From Bacilli bacterium (GTDB taxonomy: Bacteria; Bacillota_I; Bacilli_A; RF39; UBA660): a stretch of DNA of 42,380 nt. The stretch spans positions 1-42,380 of the forward strand of contig JAFUNE010000003.1 of the NCBI GenBank assembly GCA_017473105.1. The letters run 5' to 3'. A program made the translations under genes and the position numbers. A model generated the notes under the pieces. The model was not told the origin of the DNA. It ran no database searches and saw only the letters and a list, made by a program, of their open reading frames with translations. Positions 8,332 through 17,531 of this stretch are shown here, piece by piece (within the stretch, counting starts at the first letter, position 1; each line of letters starts with the position of its first letter).

Positions 8332-10923
8332 TCACTCCCTAATAACAACAACACTTAAATTACGCTCTCGTGCAATTCTTAAAATATCCTCATTTAAAGA
8401 AGAAGGAACTAATATAAAATCTGCTTCAATCTTTTCCTTAGATAAATTATCTTTATTTACTTTAACAGTAAACATGTCATCCACAAAACTAAATCTAACT
8501 GAACCGGTATTATTAAGTTTATTATATCCATAATAATTTTTCTTTAAAGATAAAACACTATCATAATAATAATTATGTCCATCATTATTAGTAGAATATA
8601 AAACTTTAAAATCTTGACCAATTACTGTATAAACTACAACATCTTCCTCTATACTCTTCTTAGCAGCTTTAGGATTAGCTTCACATAACAATTCTAAATC
8701 TTCTAAAGTAACTAATTGATGATTCAAAATATCAACACGATATTTTTTTAACTTACTAAAAAATTCTATTATACTAATTATATTTCTATCTATTTTTTCA
8801 TCAATTATATCTTCTAAATATGATAAAACAAGTCCATTATCATCAACACTAAATAACAGTTTTATCATTCTAAACATATTTATTTCACTACTAGTAAATA
8901 CTTTCTCATCATCTACCATAAATTCATTTAATAATTCCGGATCATACACTTCACATATTTCCTTAATTGTATCACTCTCAAGTAATCCAAAATCACCTTC
9001 AATATCATAAGGTTTATTAAATAAATATGTACACGCTAGATTTCTAATAATATTATTATCCTTAACAGCAAATAATTCACTAATTAATTTTTTAAGCAAA
9101 ACAATATCATAATTTTTCAATTGTTCTCTTTTTTCTATATTACAATTATTAGTATAAGTAGCAAGTAAATTTATAAGATTCTCTTCTTCATGTTCATCTA
9201 ATTCAACATTATCAACATCTCTTAAAATATCAACATAATATTGGAAATTCTCACATGCTTTAAATAAACATTCTTTATTTTCTCCATAAATATTAATTAA
9301 TAAACCATAATACTTCTTAAATAACTCATGACCATGTTTACTTTTATTAATAAAAAGCAAAGTCGAAGTATTTAAAAAATTATAACTTTTATATGCTTCG
9401 ATTAACTTAGGAGAAATAAAATCAAATAAAGTATCAAATAACTCTAAACTATTAATTTCATAAATCTCTTTATCATTATGAATTTCTCTATCATAAGCAA
9501 CACTTAGTAAATCATTAAGTAGTTTAACAGTTGGACTATTAACAACCTTTTTAGTACTTCCTTTATACAATAAAGACATACCTATAAAAACAGTAACTTT
9601 CTCTATTTTATTTTTAGTAATTATATTTTTATTAAATAAAACTTTTAACAAATCAAATATACAATTATAATCACGAGAGTATTCATACTTCTCATAATGA
9701 ACTATATAATCATTATAAATTTTATTAACAACTTTATAATAATTATCATATATTTCTTCACCATAATATGCCTTAAATACATTTAAACATCTAAAGTTAC
9801 AATCTATTATAGTTTTCTCTTTCATTTCACTTGAAAAATCATTATAAAATAAAGGAACTACATAAGGAATTACATAATTAACATCAATTTTAATCAATGC
9901 AACAATTTGTTCAATTGTTAAATTTTGTATTATCTCAATTATATCTTCAGTATATTGATATGAAGTATCACTACTATTTTTATCATATCTATATACCTTC
10001 CCTTTAGCATTTAATAAACCTTTATTAACAAGCATATCAATAGTTTCACGAATAGACTTACTCTCAATATTTGATAAAAGACCATGAACTATTTCTAACC
10101 TATGATCCTTAGTACTTTTTAAAGAACTAATATTAACATACTTAATCAAATTTAAATCATATTGTAAAAGTTTAATTAATGTTTCCTTGTCAACAGAATT
10201 AATCATATAAGGATTTTTATTAATATATTCTACTTGAACATCAATAGGAACTTTGCTTAATAATGTAATATCTTCCTTTATTAAATCAATTTGTTTTTTA
10301 ATAAATTTATCCCTAGCTTGTCCATTAATAAATTTATTAAATTTTTCATCCTCAGCATATTTATTCTGAATCTCTTGTGAAGCATATTTAATAAACATAG
10401 GACAAGAATCTATAACATATTCCCATTGTCTATCAGTTAAATCATCTTTTATTTTACTAATAATATTCTCAGTCTCTTTTATATCAACATTAACAAGCAC
10501 ATCAATTACTCTTTTTAAATCAACCATATGTAACTTAGCAACATCTTCAGGCTGCGTAAAATACAAAGTTAAATAAGAATTAACCTCTTCCTCTGTTAAA
10601 TTAATAGCATTTGAATTAGTAAAAAATTTATTGTCATTAAGCCATAAAGAAATAAGTTTTTTCTTAGCTTCAGTAGAACCATATTCAAACATATTTAAAT
10701 TACTATTTAAACGAGAAATTTGAAATTCAAGAGGTAAAATTCTAATAATTGATGGCACTTTAAAAAATAAGTAACTAAGTACTATTTCATTATTTTCAAA
10801 TTCTTTATTATCTAAATAAGCTTGTTCTTTTTCCTTATCAGATAATTTATCTAAAGACTTAATAAAATTATTAGCCTTTTTTTGAATTTGTCTTGTTTGC
10901 ATTTGTTGAAATATAGACGCCAT
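8332..10923 (-). CDS. Large, mostly helical protein of unknown function (863 aa)
   Basis: There is no signal peptide or membrane helix, so it should be cytoplasmic. After an N-terminal charged helix (MASIFQQMQTRQIQKKANNF), the first 700 or so residues look like stacked helices rich in Leu, Ile, Asn and Asp. Recurring helix-turn-helix units resemble HEAT- or ARM-like solenoids. The last 120 residues change character to a beta-rich stretch (VVVYTVIGQDFKVLYST, GSVRFSFVDDMFTVKV) and end FILVPSSLNEDILRIARERN, like a small alpha/beta domain. I recognise no catalytic motif. An extended -10 (TGATATAAT on the minus strand, 10956-10964) and a GAGG ribosome site precede it. A 54-aa gene is coupled to its end. 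Confidence 0.8.
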   Translation of the reverse strand: MASIFQQMQTRQIQKKANNFIKSLDKLSDKEKEQAYLDNKEFENNEIVLSYLFFKVPSIIRILPLEFQISRLNSNLNMFEYGSTEAKKKLISLWLNDNKFFTNSNAINLTEEEVNSYLTLYFTQPEDVAKLHMVDLKRVIDVLVNVDIKETENIISKIKDDLTDRQWEYVIDSCPMFIKYASQEIQNKYAEDEKFNKFINGQARDKFIKKQIDLIKEDITLLSKVPIDVQVEYINKNPYMINSVDKETLIKLLQYDLNLIKYVNISSLKSTKDHRLEIVHGLLSNIESKSIRETIDMLVNKGLLNAKGKVYRYDKNSSDTSYQYTEDIIEIIQNLTIEQIVALIKIDVNYVIPYVVPLFYNDFSSEMKEKTIIDCNFRCLNVFKAYYGEEIYDNYYKVVNKIYNDYIVHYEKYEYSRDYNCIFDLLKVLFNKNIITKNKIEKVTVFIGMSLLYKGSTKKVVNSPTVKLLNDLLSVAYDREIHNDKEIYEINSLELFDTLFDFISPKLIEAYKSYNFLNTSTLLFINKSKHGHELFKKYYGLLINIYGENKECLFKACENFQYYVDILRDVDNVELDEHEEENLINLLATYTNNCNIEKREQLKNYDIVLLKKLISELFAVKDNNIIRNLACTYLFNKPYDIEGDFGLLESDTIKEICEVYDPELLNEFMVDDEKVFTSSEINMFRMIKLLFSVDDNGLVLSYLEDIIDEKIDRNIISIIEFFSKLKKYRVDILNHQLVTLEDLELLCEANPKAAKKSIEEDVVVYTVIGQDFKVLYSTNNDGHNYYYDSVLSLKKNYYGYNKLNNTGSVRFSFVDDMFTVKVNKDNLSKEKIEADFILVPSSLNEDILRIARERNLSVVVIRE

Positions 10924-10955
10924 ATTTAACCTCTTCTATTCTTATTCTAATATTT

Positions 10956-10964
10956 ATTATATCA
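10956..10964 (-). promoter_or_regulatory. Extended -10 promoter of the 863-aa gene
   Basis: On the minus strand this reads TGATATAAT, about 33 bp before the start at 10923 and just after the pcrA terminator, so the gene is transcribed separately from pcrA. Confidence 0.6.
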
Positions 10965-10965
10965 A

Positions 10966-10989
10966 AGAAAAAAAGACTTTAAAAGTCTT
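10966..10989 (-). terminator. Terminator of pcrA
   Basis: The stem AAGACTT / AAGTCTT with a 3-nt loop overlaps the pcrA stop and is followed on the minus strand by seven T. Confidence 0.75.
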
Positions 10990-13069
10990 AATTCTTTTTA
11001 GTTAAATATTTATGATTAGCAGCTATTGTTTTAATACCTACACCCTTCTCAAATGCAATTGTAGCAAGATTACCAGATAATTTAACAACAACTCCATTTC
11101 CAAATACAGTATGTATAACTTTATCACCTTCACGAATAACACTAGGATCACTATTATACATATTACCAACAACTTTACTCTTAACTTCTTCACGTACAGC
11201 TGTATTAGTATAATTAATTAAGTCTTTATCAATTTCCTTAATAAATCTACTTTCAATAGTAGCATTTGTTCTACCATACAATGTTCTTTTACGTGCACTT
11301 AATAAATAAAGTTTCTTTTTAGCACGAGTAATACCTACATAACAAAGACGTCTTTCTTCTTCAAGTTCACTTAAACTTTCAAAACTTCTTTGATGTGGGA
11401 ATACCCCCTCTTCCATACCTAGAATAAATACAACTTTAAACTCAAGTCCCTTAGCTGAGTGAAGAGTCATAATATTAACAGCATCACTATCTTCCTTATA
11501 TTGACCAGCATCAGCAACAAGTAATATATTTTCTAAAAAAGTTTCCAAATCATATATACCGCTTTCTTCAAAAGACACAGCAACACTCTTAAACTCATTT
11601 AAATATTCTACTTTAGCTTCATCTTCTAAATTATTAGAAAGTTCATATTCAGCACGAAGACCAGTTTTAACAAGAACATTTTCAATTAATTCAGAAAGCC
11701 CCATATTTTTAGAATCCTCTTCTAATTCAAGAATTAATTTTTTCCATTCAAGTTCTTTACCAGAATCAATTGCATCAAACATAGAACAACCATTAATAGC
11801 AGACATATTTCTAATATTATCAATTGCTTTAGGACCAATACCACGCTTAGGAGTATTAATAACCCTCTCTAAACTAACTGAATCATTCTTATTATATATT
11901 AAATTTAAATAAGCAAGTAAATCTTTAATTTCTTTTCTATTATAGAAATAATAACTACCAATAATATTAAAAGGAATATTACTTCTAACAAAAGCTTCTT
12001 CAACAGTTCTTGATTGTGCATTAGTTCTATACAAAATACAAAAATCACTATATTTATATCCAAGAGAAACTAAATCTTTAATTTTATCAGTAACAAAATA
12101 AGTTTCCTTTATTTCATCTTCAACTCTTATATAATCAATAATTTCTCCATCACCACTTGAAGTCCAAAGATTAAGTTTTTTTCCTTCACTATTATTTTTT
12201 ATAACAGAGTTTGCTGCTTTTAATATATTATTTGTACTTCTATAATTCTCTTCAAGTAAAACAGTTTTTGCATCTTTATAATCTTTTTCAAAATTTAAAA
12301 TATTTCTATAGTCGGCATTTCTCCATGAATAAATAGATTGATTAGCATCTCCTACAACAAATATATTTTTATACTTTTTAGCAAGTAATTTGCATAACTC
12401 ATATTGAATACTATTAGTATCTTGATATTCATCAACTAATATATATTTAAATCTCTCTTGATACTTAGAAAGTACTTCACTATTCTTCTTAAATAATTCA
12501 ACAGGTTTAAGTAACAAGTCATCAAAATCTACAGAATTATTTTCTTTTAAAAGTTTTATATATCTTTCATAAACACGTGCAATTACTTGATCATCTTCTC
12601 TTAAAAATAATTTCTTATATTCTTCAGGACTAACACCATCATTTTTAGAACTACTAATTCTAGAAATTATATGTTTAATATCAAACTCTTTAGGATCCAA
12701 ATTTTCTTCTTTAAGAATTCTTTTTATTAAACTTTTAGTATCATCAGTATCAAGAATAGTAATATTAGAATTATATCCAATTTCTAAATAATTTTCTCTT
12801 AATATTCTAAGTCCAAATGAGTGAAATGTCCCTATAAAAATAGAATTTCCTATATCATCAAGTTTCTCTTCAACTCTACTTCTCATTTCTTTTGCTGCTT
12901 TATTTGTAAATGTAATTGCTAAAATATTATAAGGACTAACTCCCTCATTAATTAGATTTACAATTCTTTCAGTTAAAACACGAGTCTTACCACTACCAGC
13001 TCCAGCAAGCACTAAACATGGACCTTCCATATGAAGCACAGCTTCTCTTTGTTTATCATTTAATGTCAT
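10988..13069 (-). CDS. pcrA: ATP-dependent DNA helicase PcrA (UvrD/Rep family, 693 aa)
   Basis: This is a superfamily 1A 3'-5' helicase acting in repair and replication-fork restart. Motifs appear in order: Q-motif region LNDKQREAV (residues 3-11), Walker A AGAGSGKT (about 22-29), motif Ia ITFTNKAAKEM, Walker B DEYQDTN, motif III GDANQSIYSWR, motif IV ENYRS, motif V TLHSAKGLEF and motif VI VGITRAKKKLYL. The C-terminal GDKVIHTVFGNGVVV segment is the Tudor-like RNA polymerase-contact domain found in PcrA. The length is close to the usual 720-740 with a slightly short linker. The usual PcrA partner ligA is not in the window. Monocistronic, with its own terminator. Confidence 0.95.
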   Translation of the reverse strand: MTLNDKQREAVLHMEGPCLVLAGAGSGKTRVLTERIVNLINEGVSPYNILAITFTNKAAKEMRSRVEEKLDDIGNSIFIGTFHSFGLRILRENYLEIGYNSNITILDTDDTKSLIKRILKEENLDPKEFDIKHIISRISSSKNDGVSPEEYKKLFLREDDQVIARVYERYIKLLKENNSVDFDDLLLKPVELFKKNSEVLSKYQERFKYILVDEYQDTNSIQYELCKLLAKKYKNIFVVGDANQSIYSWRNADYRNILNFEKDYKDAKTVLLEENYRSTNNILKAANSVIKNNSEGKKLNLWTSSGDGEIIDYIRVEDEIKETYFVTDKIKDLVSLGYKYSDFCILYRTNAQSRTVEEAFVRSNIPFNIIGSYYFYNRKEIKDLLAYLNLIYNKNDSVSLERVINTPKRGIGPKAIDNIRNMSAINGCSMFDAIDSGKELEWKKLILELEEDSKNMGLSELIENVLVKTGLRAEYELSNNLEDEAKVEYLNEFKSVAVSFEESGIYDLETFLENILLVADAGQYKEDSDAVNIMTLHSAKGLEFKVVFILGMEEGVFPHQRSFESLSELEEERRLCYVGITRAKKKLYLLSARKRTLYGRTNATIESRFIKEIDKDLINYTNTAVREEVKSKVVGNMYNSDPSVIREGDKVIHTVFGNGVVVKLSGNLATIAFEKGVGIKTIAANHKYLTKKN

Positions 13070-13125
13070 AATTAATTTACCTCACTTTTTAAATTATACA
13101 AAATCAAATATAAATTAACAAGCAA

Positions 13126-13156
13126 ACAAAAAGAATTTACATAGCAAATTCTTTTT
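13126..13156 (-). terminator. Terminator after the 269-aa gene
   Basis: An 11-bp stem (13128-13138 with 13146-13156, AAAAAGAATTT / AAATTCTTTTT) covers the 3' end of the upstream minus-strand gene. Its own A/T arms supply a short T-run. Confidence 0.65.
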
Positions 13157-13946
13157 CATAATCTTGATCTATATTAGCTTCACCTAAAACCATATCTTCA
13201 CTAATATTATTTTTTAACCTAACAATACTTGATGCATAATATTTAATTTGATTTTTTAAATCTTCAAATCCAGATTCATCAACATATTTTCCAAATACAA
13301 CTTCTAAACTATACAACTTTTTATATAATTCATTTACTATTGGATTTTCACTATAAACTGGAATATCTAACTCACCCAAATAATTTTCATAACACACATC
13401 ACGATTTTCATCAAATGAATGTCTTGCTTTATAATTTAAATTTTTAACAATACTTTTACTTTCTTGATCATAATAACCATACATATACTCATCTGAAAAA
13501 GAAACAACATCTCTATTTCTCTTAGTAAATATAGTAGCAAGTTCACGAGTATCTATAACAAATATACATGTATTCCCTAAACCTTCTTCATCAAGTTTAG
13601 CAAATCCATTATTATTTTTTTCCACCAAATTAAAACAAACTTCACTAGTGCTAATATCTTTACCTTCTATAACACTATCAAAGCTACCATTAACAAAATA
13701 AACATCTAAAAAAGGATTGCTAATTAAAGAATTAACTTCATCATTTACTGACTCAGTTAGACAATCCACCCTATCAAATTCACTAGTTACTTCTTCCTCA
13801 AACGATAATACACCATTAGTAGTATTTTGAACTTCAACCAACAATTCGTTTATCGCATTATCGCTAATATCCCTGTCATTAAATATTTTATATAACTTAT
13901 CACTAAAACTTTCACTATCAAAGTGATAATAAGTATTCTTTGCCAT
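13137..13946 (-). CDS. Cytoplasmic protein of unknown function (269 aa)
   Basis: I start it at ATG 13946 (MAKNTYYHFD) because AAGGGTGG lies at the right distance upstream. The ATG 21 bases earlier has no ribosome site and overlaps a TGTTATAAT extended -10 (13966-13974). The protein is acidic, with no signal or membrane segment. A predicted helical N-terminus (about residues 10-70) is followed by a mixed alpha/beta middle (NPFLDVYFVNGSFDSVIEG, GNTCIFVIDTRELATIF) and a helical C-terminus (PIVNELYKKLYSLEVVFGKYV). I recognise no family. It is monocistronic between terminators, next to pcrA but separately transcribed. Confidence 0.7.
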   Translation of the reverse strand: MAKNTYYHFDSESFSDKLYKIFNDRDISDNAINELLVEVQNTTNGVLSFEEEVTSEFDRVDCLTESVNDEVNSLISNPFLDVYFVNGSFDSVIEGKDISTSEVCFNLVEKNNNGFAKLDEEGLGNTCIFVIDTRELATIFTKRNRDVVSFSDEYMYGYYDQESKSIVKNLNYKARHSFDENRDVCYENYLGELDIPVYSENPIVNELYKKLYSLEVVFGKYVDESGFEDLKNQIKYYASSIVRLKNNISEDMVLGEANIDQDYEKEFAM

Positions 13947-13965
13947 AGATACCACCCTTAAATTC

Positions 13966-13974
13966 ATTATAACA
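13966..13974 (-). promoter_or_regulatory. Extended -10 promoter of the 269-aa gene
   Basis: On the minus strand this reads TGTTATAAT, immediately upstream of the ribosome site of the 13946 start. Its overlap with the upstream ATG rules that start out. Confidence 0.6.
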
Positions 13975-13984
13975 AAACAAATTA

Positions 13985-14010
13985 AAAAGAGGAAGAAAAT
14001 TCCTCACTTT
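13985..14010. terminator. Terminator after the first SipW-like gene
   Basis: The stem GAGGAA (13989-13994) / TTCCTC (14000-14005) has A/T runs on both sides. On the minus strand it follows the signal peptidase stop at 14014. Confidence 0.7.
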
Positions 14011-14013
14011 TTT

Positions 14014-14571
14014 TTATTTTATTTCTTTATACTCAAAAAGTAACATAATAAACTCGTATAACTGATAAACAAAAAATAATGCTAATGGCAAAATAACACA
14101 ACTTATAAAACCAGTCTTAGTTTGTAAAAAATCTGAAATTGTACCAAGAAAAGGAATTCTAAAACCTTTCCATATACCAACAATATCACCCTTGGCAACT
14201 TGATTATCATCACTTTTTAAATTATTATCACCCTTAGTAATATATGAAACCATTTGATTAATTGAAATAACATGATCAATTCTATGAGTTATTAATACTC
14301 TTTGATTACTTATTTCAGCTATATATGAAACAACATCTCCCTTTTTTAATTCCATTGTCTCTTCATCATATTCCTTATCAACAATTAAGTCCCCCTTCAT
14401 AATTTCAGGTTCCATTGATTCACTTTGTACATTAAGTGGAATATAACCTAATATATTTGGAACTCCATCTCCTCTTGAGTTTAAAGTAGCAATAGTAAGA
14501 AGTGTTGCAACAATTATAATAGTCCAAATAATAACATTTAATACTATTTTTAATATATTTTTCCCTTTCAT
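14014..14571 (-). CDS. SipW-like (ER-type) signal peptidase I (185 aa)
   Basis: This S26B-type signal peptidase cleaves secreted precursors at the outer membrane face. A membrane helix at about residues 8-30 precedes the catalytic Ser52 in QSESMEPEI. The second catalytic residue is a His (H96, LITHRI) instead of the Lys of ordinary bacterial enzymes, as in SipW and eukaryotic/archaeal peptidases. TKGDNN and a C-terminal membrane helix (GFISCVILPLALFFVYQLY) complete the pattern. It lies 18 nt after the TasA/camelysin-like gene in the same operon, so that protein is the obvious substrate. In Bacillus, SipW processes TasA and TapA for biofilm fibres; the same role here is inference. Confidence 0.88.
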   Translation of the reverse strand: MKGKNILKIVLNVIIWTIIIVATLLTIATLNSRGDGVPNILGYIPLNVQSESMEPEIMKGDLIVDKEYDEETMELKKGDVVSYIAEISNQRVLITHRIDHVISINQMVSYITKGDNNLKSDDNQVAKGDIVGIWKGFRIPFLGTISDFLQTKTGFISCVILPLALFFVYQLYEFIMLLFEYKEIK

Positions 14572-14589
14572 TCTTTACACCTCTTAAAT

Positions 14590-15534
14590 CTAGGCTTCCT
14601 TAGATATTTGAATATTATACATAATATCACTAGCTGTTATATTATTATAACAATCTTTATCTTGTCCCTCTATCCAAGCATATATTCTAATTTTATTAAT
14701 ACCTTTTTTTAAATTGAATAAAGTTTTTGAAGAGCCATTTTCTTTATTTGATTCAGGTGTTTGAATACTTGGAGTAATCAAAGTAAACTCTTCACCATTA
14801 GATTTATAATCAACACCATCATCACTAAGAATATCTTGATTTACTGCATAATAAGAACTCTCTTCTTCATTATTAGGCTCCCAAATAATATTTGTATCTT
14901 GCATATCTTCATTATATGAATTAGCTCCCTTAAGATTAATTACATCTTCTTCTGTTTCACCTACACCTTGATATAAAAAAGCAACCCTTACAGCATCTGA
15001 AGCACAACTATTTTCTTTTGCAATAACATCAGAATTATTACTTAAATAAACAGCACCATCTTCATTAGACAATACAAATATATCAAAAGCTACAAAGTCA
15101 CCATTATTACCCTTTTCTTCATAACTTCTCTCGGCTTCAATTCTATATCCATTTAAAGAATTTCCATCAACTTCAAGTAAACTCTTAAACATTTTCATAA
15201 ATCCTGTTGAAACGTCAACTTCCCCAGCACTACTAACAGCGCTTAATTTATTAGGTAATTGATTTTTATTACCTTTATATGCATTATTAATATCATTATT
15301 ATTAATACTAGTTTTCCATGTTTTTGCATCAACTGAAATTTGAATACCATTAGATACCCCAACATTAACATTGATACTATTTTTATCTTCATAAAAAAAT
15401 GCATATGAAGAAATAGCTAAACATCCAATAGTGATAATCATCATAGAAAAAACACTTATCATAGATTTTATTTTTTCACTTCTTAAATCATCTTTTTCTT
15501 CCTCAGTTAAAGAACTATATTTATCTTCTTCCAT
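14590..15534 (-). CDS. TasA/camelysin-like secreted protein, likely SipW substrate (314 aa)
   Basis: After 30 charged cytoplasmic residues, a long signal/membrane segment (about 27-49, MISVFSMMIITIGCLAISSYAFF) leads into YEDKNSINVNVGVSNGIQISVD. This position and style (Ala/Tyr-Ala-Phe-Phe, acidic residues, then N-x-x-x-V-G) match the signal region of TasA/camelysin/CalY-type proteins cleaved by SipW-like peptidases. The mature part looks beta-rich, with only two Cys (CASD and DKDC). It is directly upstream of a SipW-like gene, with nothing else in the operon. It may form fibres or be a surface protein; only the export route is well supported. It is longer than typical TasA (about 260 residues). 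Confidence 0.72.
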   Translation of the reverse strand: MEEDKYSSLTEEEKDDLRSEKIKSMISVFSMMIITIGCLAISSYAFFYEDKNSINVNVGVSNGIQISVDAKTWKTSINNNDINNAYKGNKNQLPNKLSAVSSAGEVDVSTGFMKMFKSLLEVDGNSLNGYRIEAERSYEEKGNNGDFVAFDIFVLSNEDGAVYLSNNSDVIAKENSCASDAVRVAFLYQGVGETEEDVINLKGANSYNEDMQDTNIIWEPNNEEESSYYAVNQDILSDDGVDYKSNGEEFTLITPSIQTPESNKENGSSKTLFNLKKGINKIRIYAWIEGQDKDCYNNITASDIMYNIQISKEA

Positions 15535-15662
15535 AATACATCCTTTCTATCTACTATCATTATATAAATTAATTATATATTAAATATTAGTCAAATTCAA
15601 TAAAGAATTAAAATCACTCAATAATAAAAAATGAATATAATATCTTGAAAGTGAGGATTAAT

Positions 15663-15867
15663 ATGAAAAGAATAATAATCTCTATAATTTTTATTATCTC
15701 AATATTTATAACTATTATTTTAACAACACCTAAAGATAATCAAAATAATAAAATAATAGTTTCAGAAGTAACACACTCTATTTTCTATACACCTTGGTAT
15801 GTAGCAATAGAAAAAGGATACTTTAAAGATGAAGGATTAAATATAGAAGTACAACTAACACCAGGTG
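15663..15867 (+). pseudogene. 5' part of ABC transporter substrate-binding protein gene, split by the element
   Basis: ATG at 15663 follows the ribosome site AAGTGAGG (15649-15656). It encodes an N-terminal membrane/signal segment without a lipobox Cys, then VTHSIFYTPWYVAIEKGYFKD and EGLNIEVQLTPG. This is the start of NMT1/SsuA-type substrate-binding proteins. At 15864-15867 the sequence leaves the family pattern, reads nine codons of element DNA and stops at 15891-15893. The missing remainder begins at 21711 in the matching frame. Joined, the two parts give 975 nt, or 324 residues, a normal family length. As it stands the product would be a 76-residue fragment with no ligand site. Confidence 0.9.
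15862..15867 (+). repeat. attL core CAGGTG
   Basis: This is the left copy of the 6-bp sequence shared with 21705-21710. To its right, TGTGAATAA (15866-15874) is the exact inverted repeat of TTATTCACA at 21698-21706 at the other end of the element. Confidence 0.85.
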
Positions 15868-15885
15868 TGAATAATCATAATGTAA

Positions 15886-17373
15886 TCAACTAAATTTATA
15901 ATAAATATTTACTTTCTTATCTTTTGAAACAGTTATTTTCTCAATTAAATGAATTATTAAATCTCGATCAATACTTAGTTTTATTAATTCTTTAACATTA
16001 AAATCAACTTTATTTTTATCATTTTTTTCTATCTCATAATTTGTATTTTTCAAATCTTTTAAAGTAGAATTTAATAATATAATAAATACATCTTCATCAA
16101 TAATACCTTTTATTTTATCATCATATATATTTTTAATTTTATTTTCTAAATAATTTTTTTGATTCTTAAAAAATTGTTTTTTTCTAAACAATTCATCTTT
16201 TTGTTGATAAGTTGTTAACATAAATTTCTCTATCTCAGATAATTTTACCCTATTTAAATGACATCTTAATAACCTCAGTATTTCTTTTTCAAAACTATCA
16301 TAAATCATAAAATGAGAAACACAATGATTTCTTGAGTAGCCATTGCAATTTAATGTATAATGAATATTATTTTCATTTCTTTTATCAACCCTCATCCCAA
16401 GTAAACAACCACATTCTTCACAATATATCAAACCTTCTAATAATTGTTTTTTTCGTTTTGTTTTCAACTGTTGTCTATTTCTATGTCTATTATTTATTAA
16501 TTCAAATTCTTCTTCACTTACAATAGCTTGATGAGTATTTTTTACCTCTATCCATTGATTTTTATCTAATCTAATTCTTTTCATAGATTTATAGTTTAAC
16601 TTTGCTTGAACACATTGAACCATATTTCCAGTATACATTTTATTAGATAATATTTGACGTACCGAACTAGATGACCACTTTTCAGGATTTTTAAATCTTT
16701 TAGATATTTTATTATTTTTATAAACAATTGGAGTGATAAATTTTTCCTGATTTAATATATTTGCAATTTGAGTATTACTTTTATTATCAAGAGCAAGATC
16801 AAAAATCTTTCTAACTATAAAAGAAACATTCTCATCAATAACTAATTTATATTTATTGTCTTCACTTCTTTTATATCCAAAAGCTGGACTACTTCCTAAA
16901 AACAATCCCTGTTTTTTACGAACACGTAATATTGATCTAATCTTTTTAGAACTATCTTTACTTTGAATATCATTAAATAATGATTTAAATGGAGCAATAT
17001 CATTATTAGTACTATCAATTGATGTATCAATATTATCAAGTATTGAAACATATCTTACTTTTTTAAGAGGAAAATATTGTTCTATGTAATAACCACTTTG
17101 TATATAATCTCTACCCAATCTTGATAAATCTTTAGTTACAACCATATTTATTTTACCATCTTCTATATCCTTAATCATTTTATTAAATCCAGGTCTATCA
17201 AATGTAGTACCACTATAACCATCATCTACATATTCACTATATAATTTCAAATTATTATCTTCAATATAAGATAATATTAAACTCCTTTGGTTTATTACGC
17301 TTTCACTTTCTTTATTATTATTTTTATACTCATCTTCTTTTGATAATCTAATATACATACCAACTGTATACAT
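15886..17373 (-). CDS. Large serine recombinase (495 aa)
   Basis: This enzyme integrates and excises the element by serine-mediated strand exchange. The resolvase domain covers about residues 1-150: the nucleophile Ser11 in YIRLSKEDE, catalytic Arg in the same motif, DDGYSGTTFDRPGF, and TKDLSRLGRDYI with further active-site Arg. A recombinase domain follows (FGYKR, then KWSSSSVRQILSNKMYTGNM). A zinc ribbon comes next (YCEECGCLLGM with the second pair C-N-G-Y and C-V near residues 343 and 351), then a coiled coil rich in Lys (about 380-450). The length is typical of TnpX/TndX-type large resolvases. All catalytic residues look intact, so it could be active. It is encoded at the left end, reading towards attL. 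Confidence 0.95.
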   Translation of the reverse strand: MYTVGMYIRLSKEDEYKNNNKESESVINQRSLILSYIEDNNLKLYSEYVDDGYSGTTFDRPGFNKMIKDIEDGKINMVVTKDLSRLGRDYIQSGYYIEQYFPLKKVRYVSILDNIDTSIDSTNNDIAPFKSLFNDIQSKDSSKKIRSILRVRKKQGLFLGSSPAFGYKRSEDNKYKLVIDENVSFIVRKIFDLALDNKSNTQIANILNQEKFITPIVYKNNKISKRFKNPEKWSSSSVRQILSNKMYTGNMVQCVQAKLNYKSMKRIRLDKNQWIEVKNTHQAIVSEEEFELINNRHRNRQQLKTKRKKQLLEGLIYCEECGCLLGMRVDKRNENNIHYTLNCNGYSRNHCVSHFMIYDSFEKEILRLLRCHLNRVKLSEIEKFMLTTYQQKDELFRKKQFFKNQKNYLENKIKNIYDDKIKGIIDEDVFIILLNSTLKDLKNTNYEIEKNDKNKVDFNVKELIKLSIDRDLIIHLIEKITVSKDKKVNIYYKFS

Positions 17374-17376
17374 AAA

Positions 17377-17457
17377 TCACCTTCTTTTCTTAAAATAATC
17401 AATTAATATACATTCTAAACTCTTATCTAATTTATTAAAATTTTCTTTATAAACCAT
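17377..17457 (-). CDS. 26-aa ORF immediately before the recombinase
   Basis: ATG at 17455-17457 follows a strong TGGAGG ribosome site. The product starts MVYKENFNKLDKSLECILI and ends with a basic KKRR tail. Its TGA (17377-17379) lies 3 bp before the recombinase ATG at 17373, and the recombinase's own AAGGTG site lies within its last codons. Translation is therefore probably coupled. Short ORFs in this position are common before such recombinases; it may be a leader that sets recombinase translation. No family assigned. Confidence 0.5.
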   Translation of the reverse strand: MVYKENFNKLDKSLECILIDYFKKRR

Positions 17458-17501
17458 AATTCCTCCATTTAATTTTATTTACATAAAATATTTTTATTAA
17501 T

Positions 17502-17531
17502 AAAAAAACTACTAAATTAATTTAGTAGTTT
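17502..17531 (-). terminator. Strong terminator of the cargo operon
   Basis: A perfect 11-bp stem AAACTACTAAA / TTTAGTAGTTT (17506-17516 with 17521-17531) with a 4-nt loop is followed on the minus strand by seven T. It separates cargo transcription from the recombinase. Confidence 0.9.

Noticed and set aside
15535..15662. TPP or other riboswitch before the ABC transporter
   Set aside because: No conserved thi-box or other leader motif is visible, so a thiamine link for the transporter is not supported by regulation.
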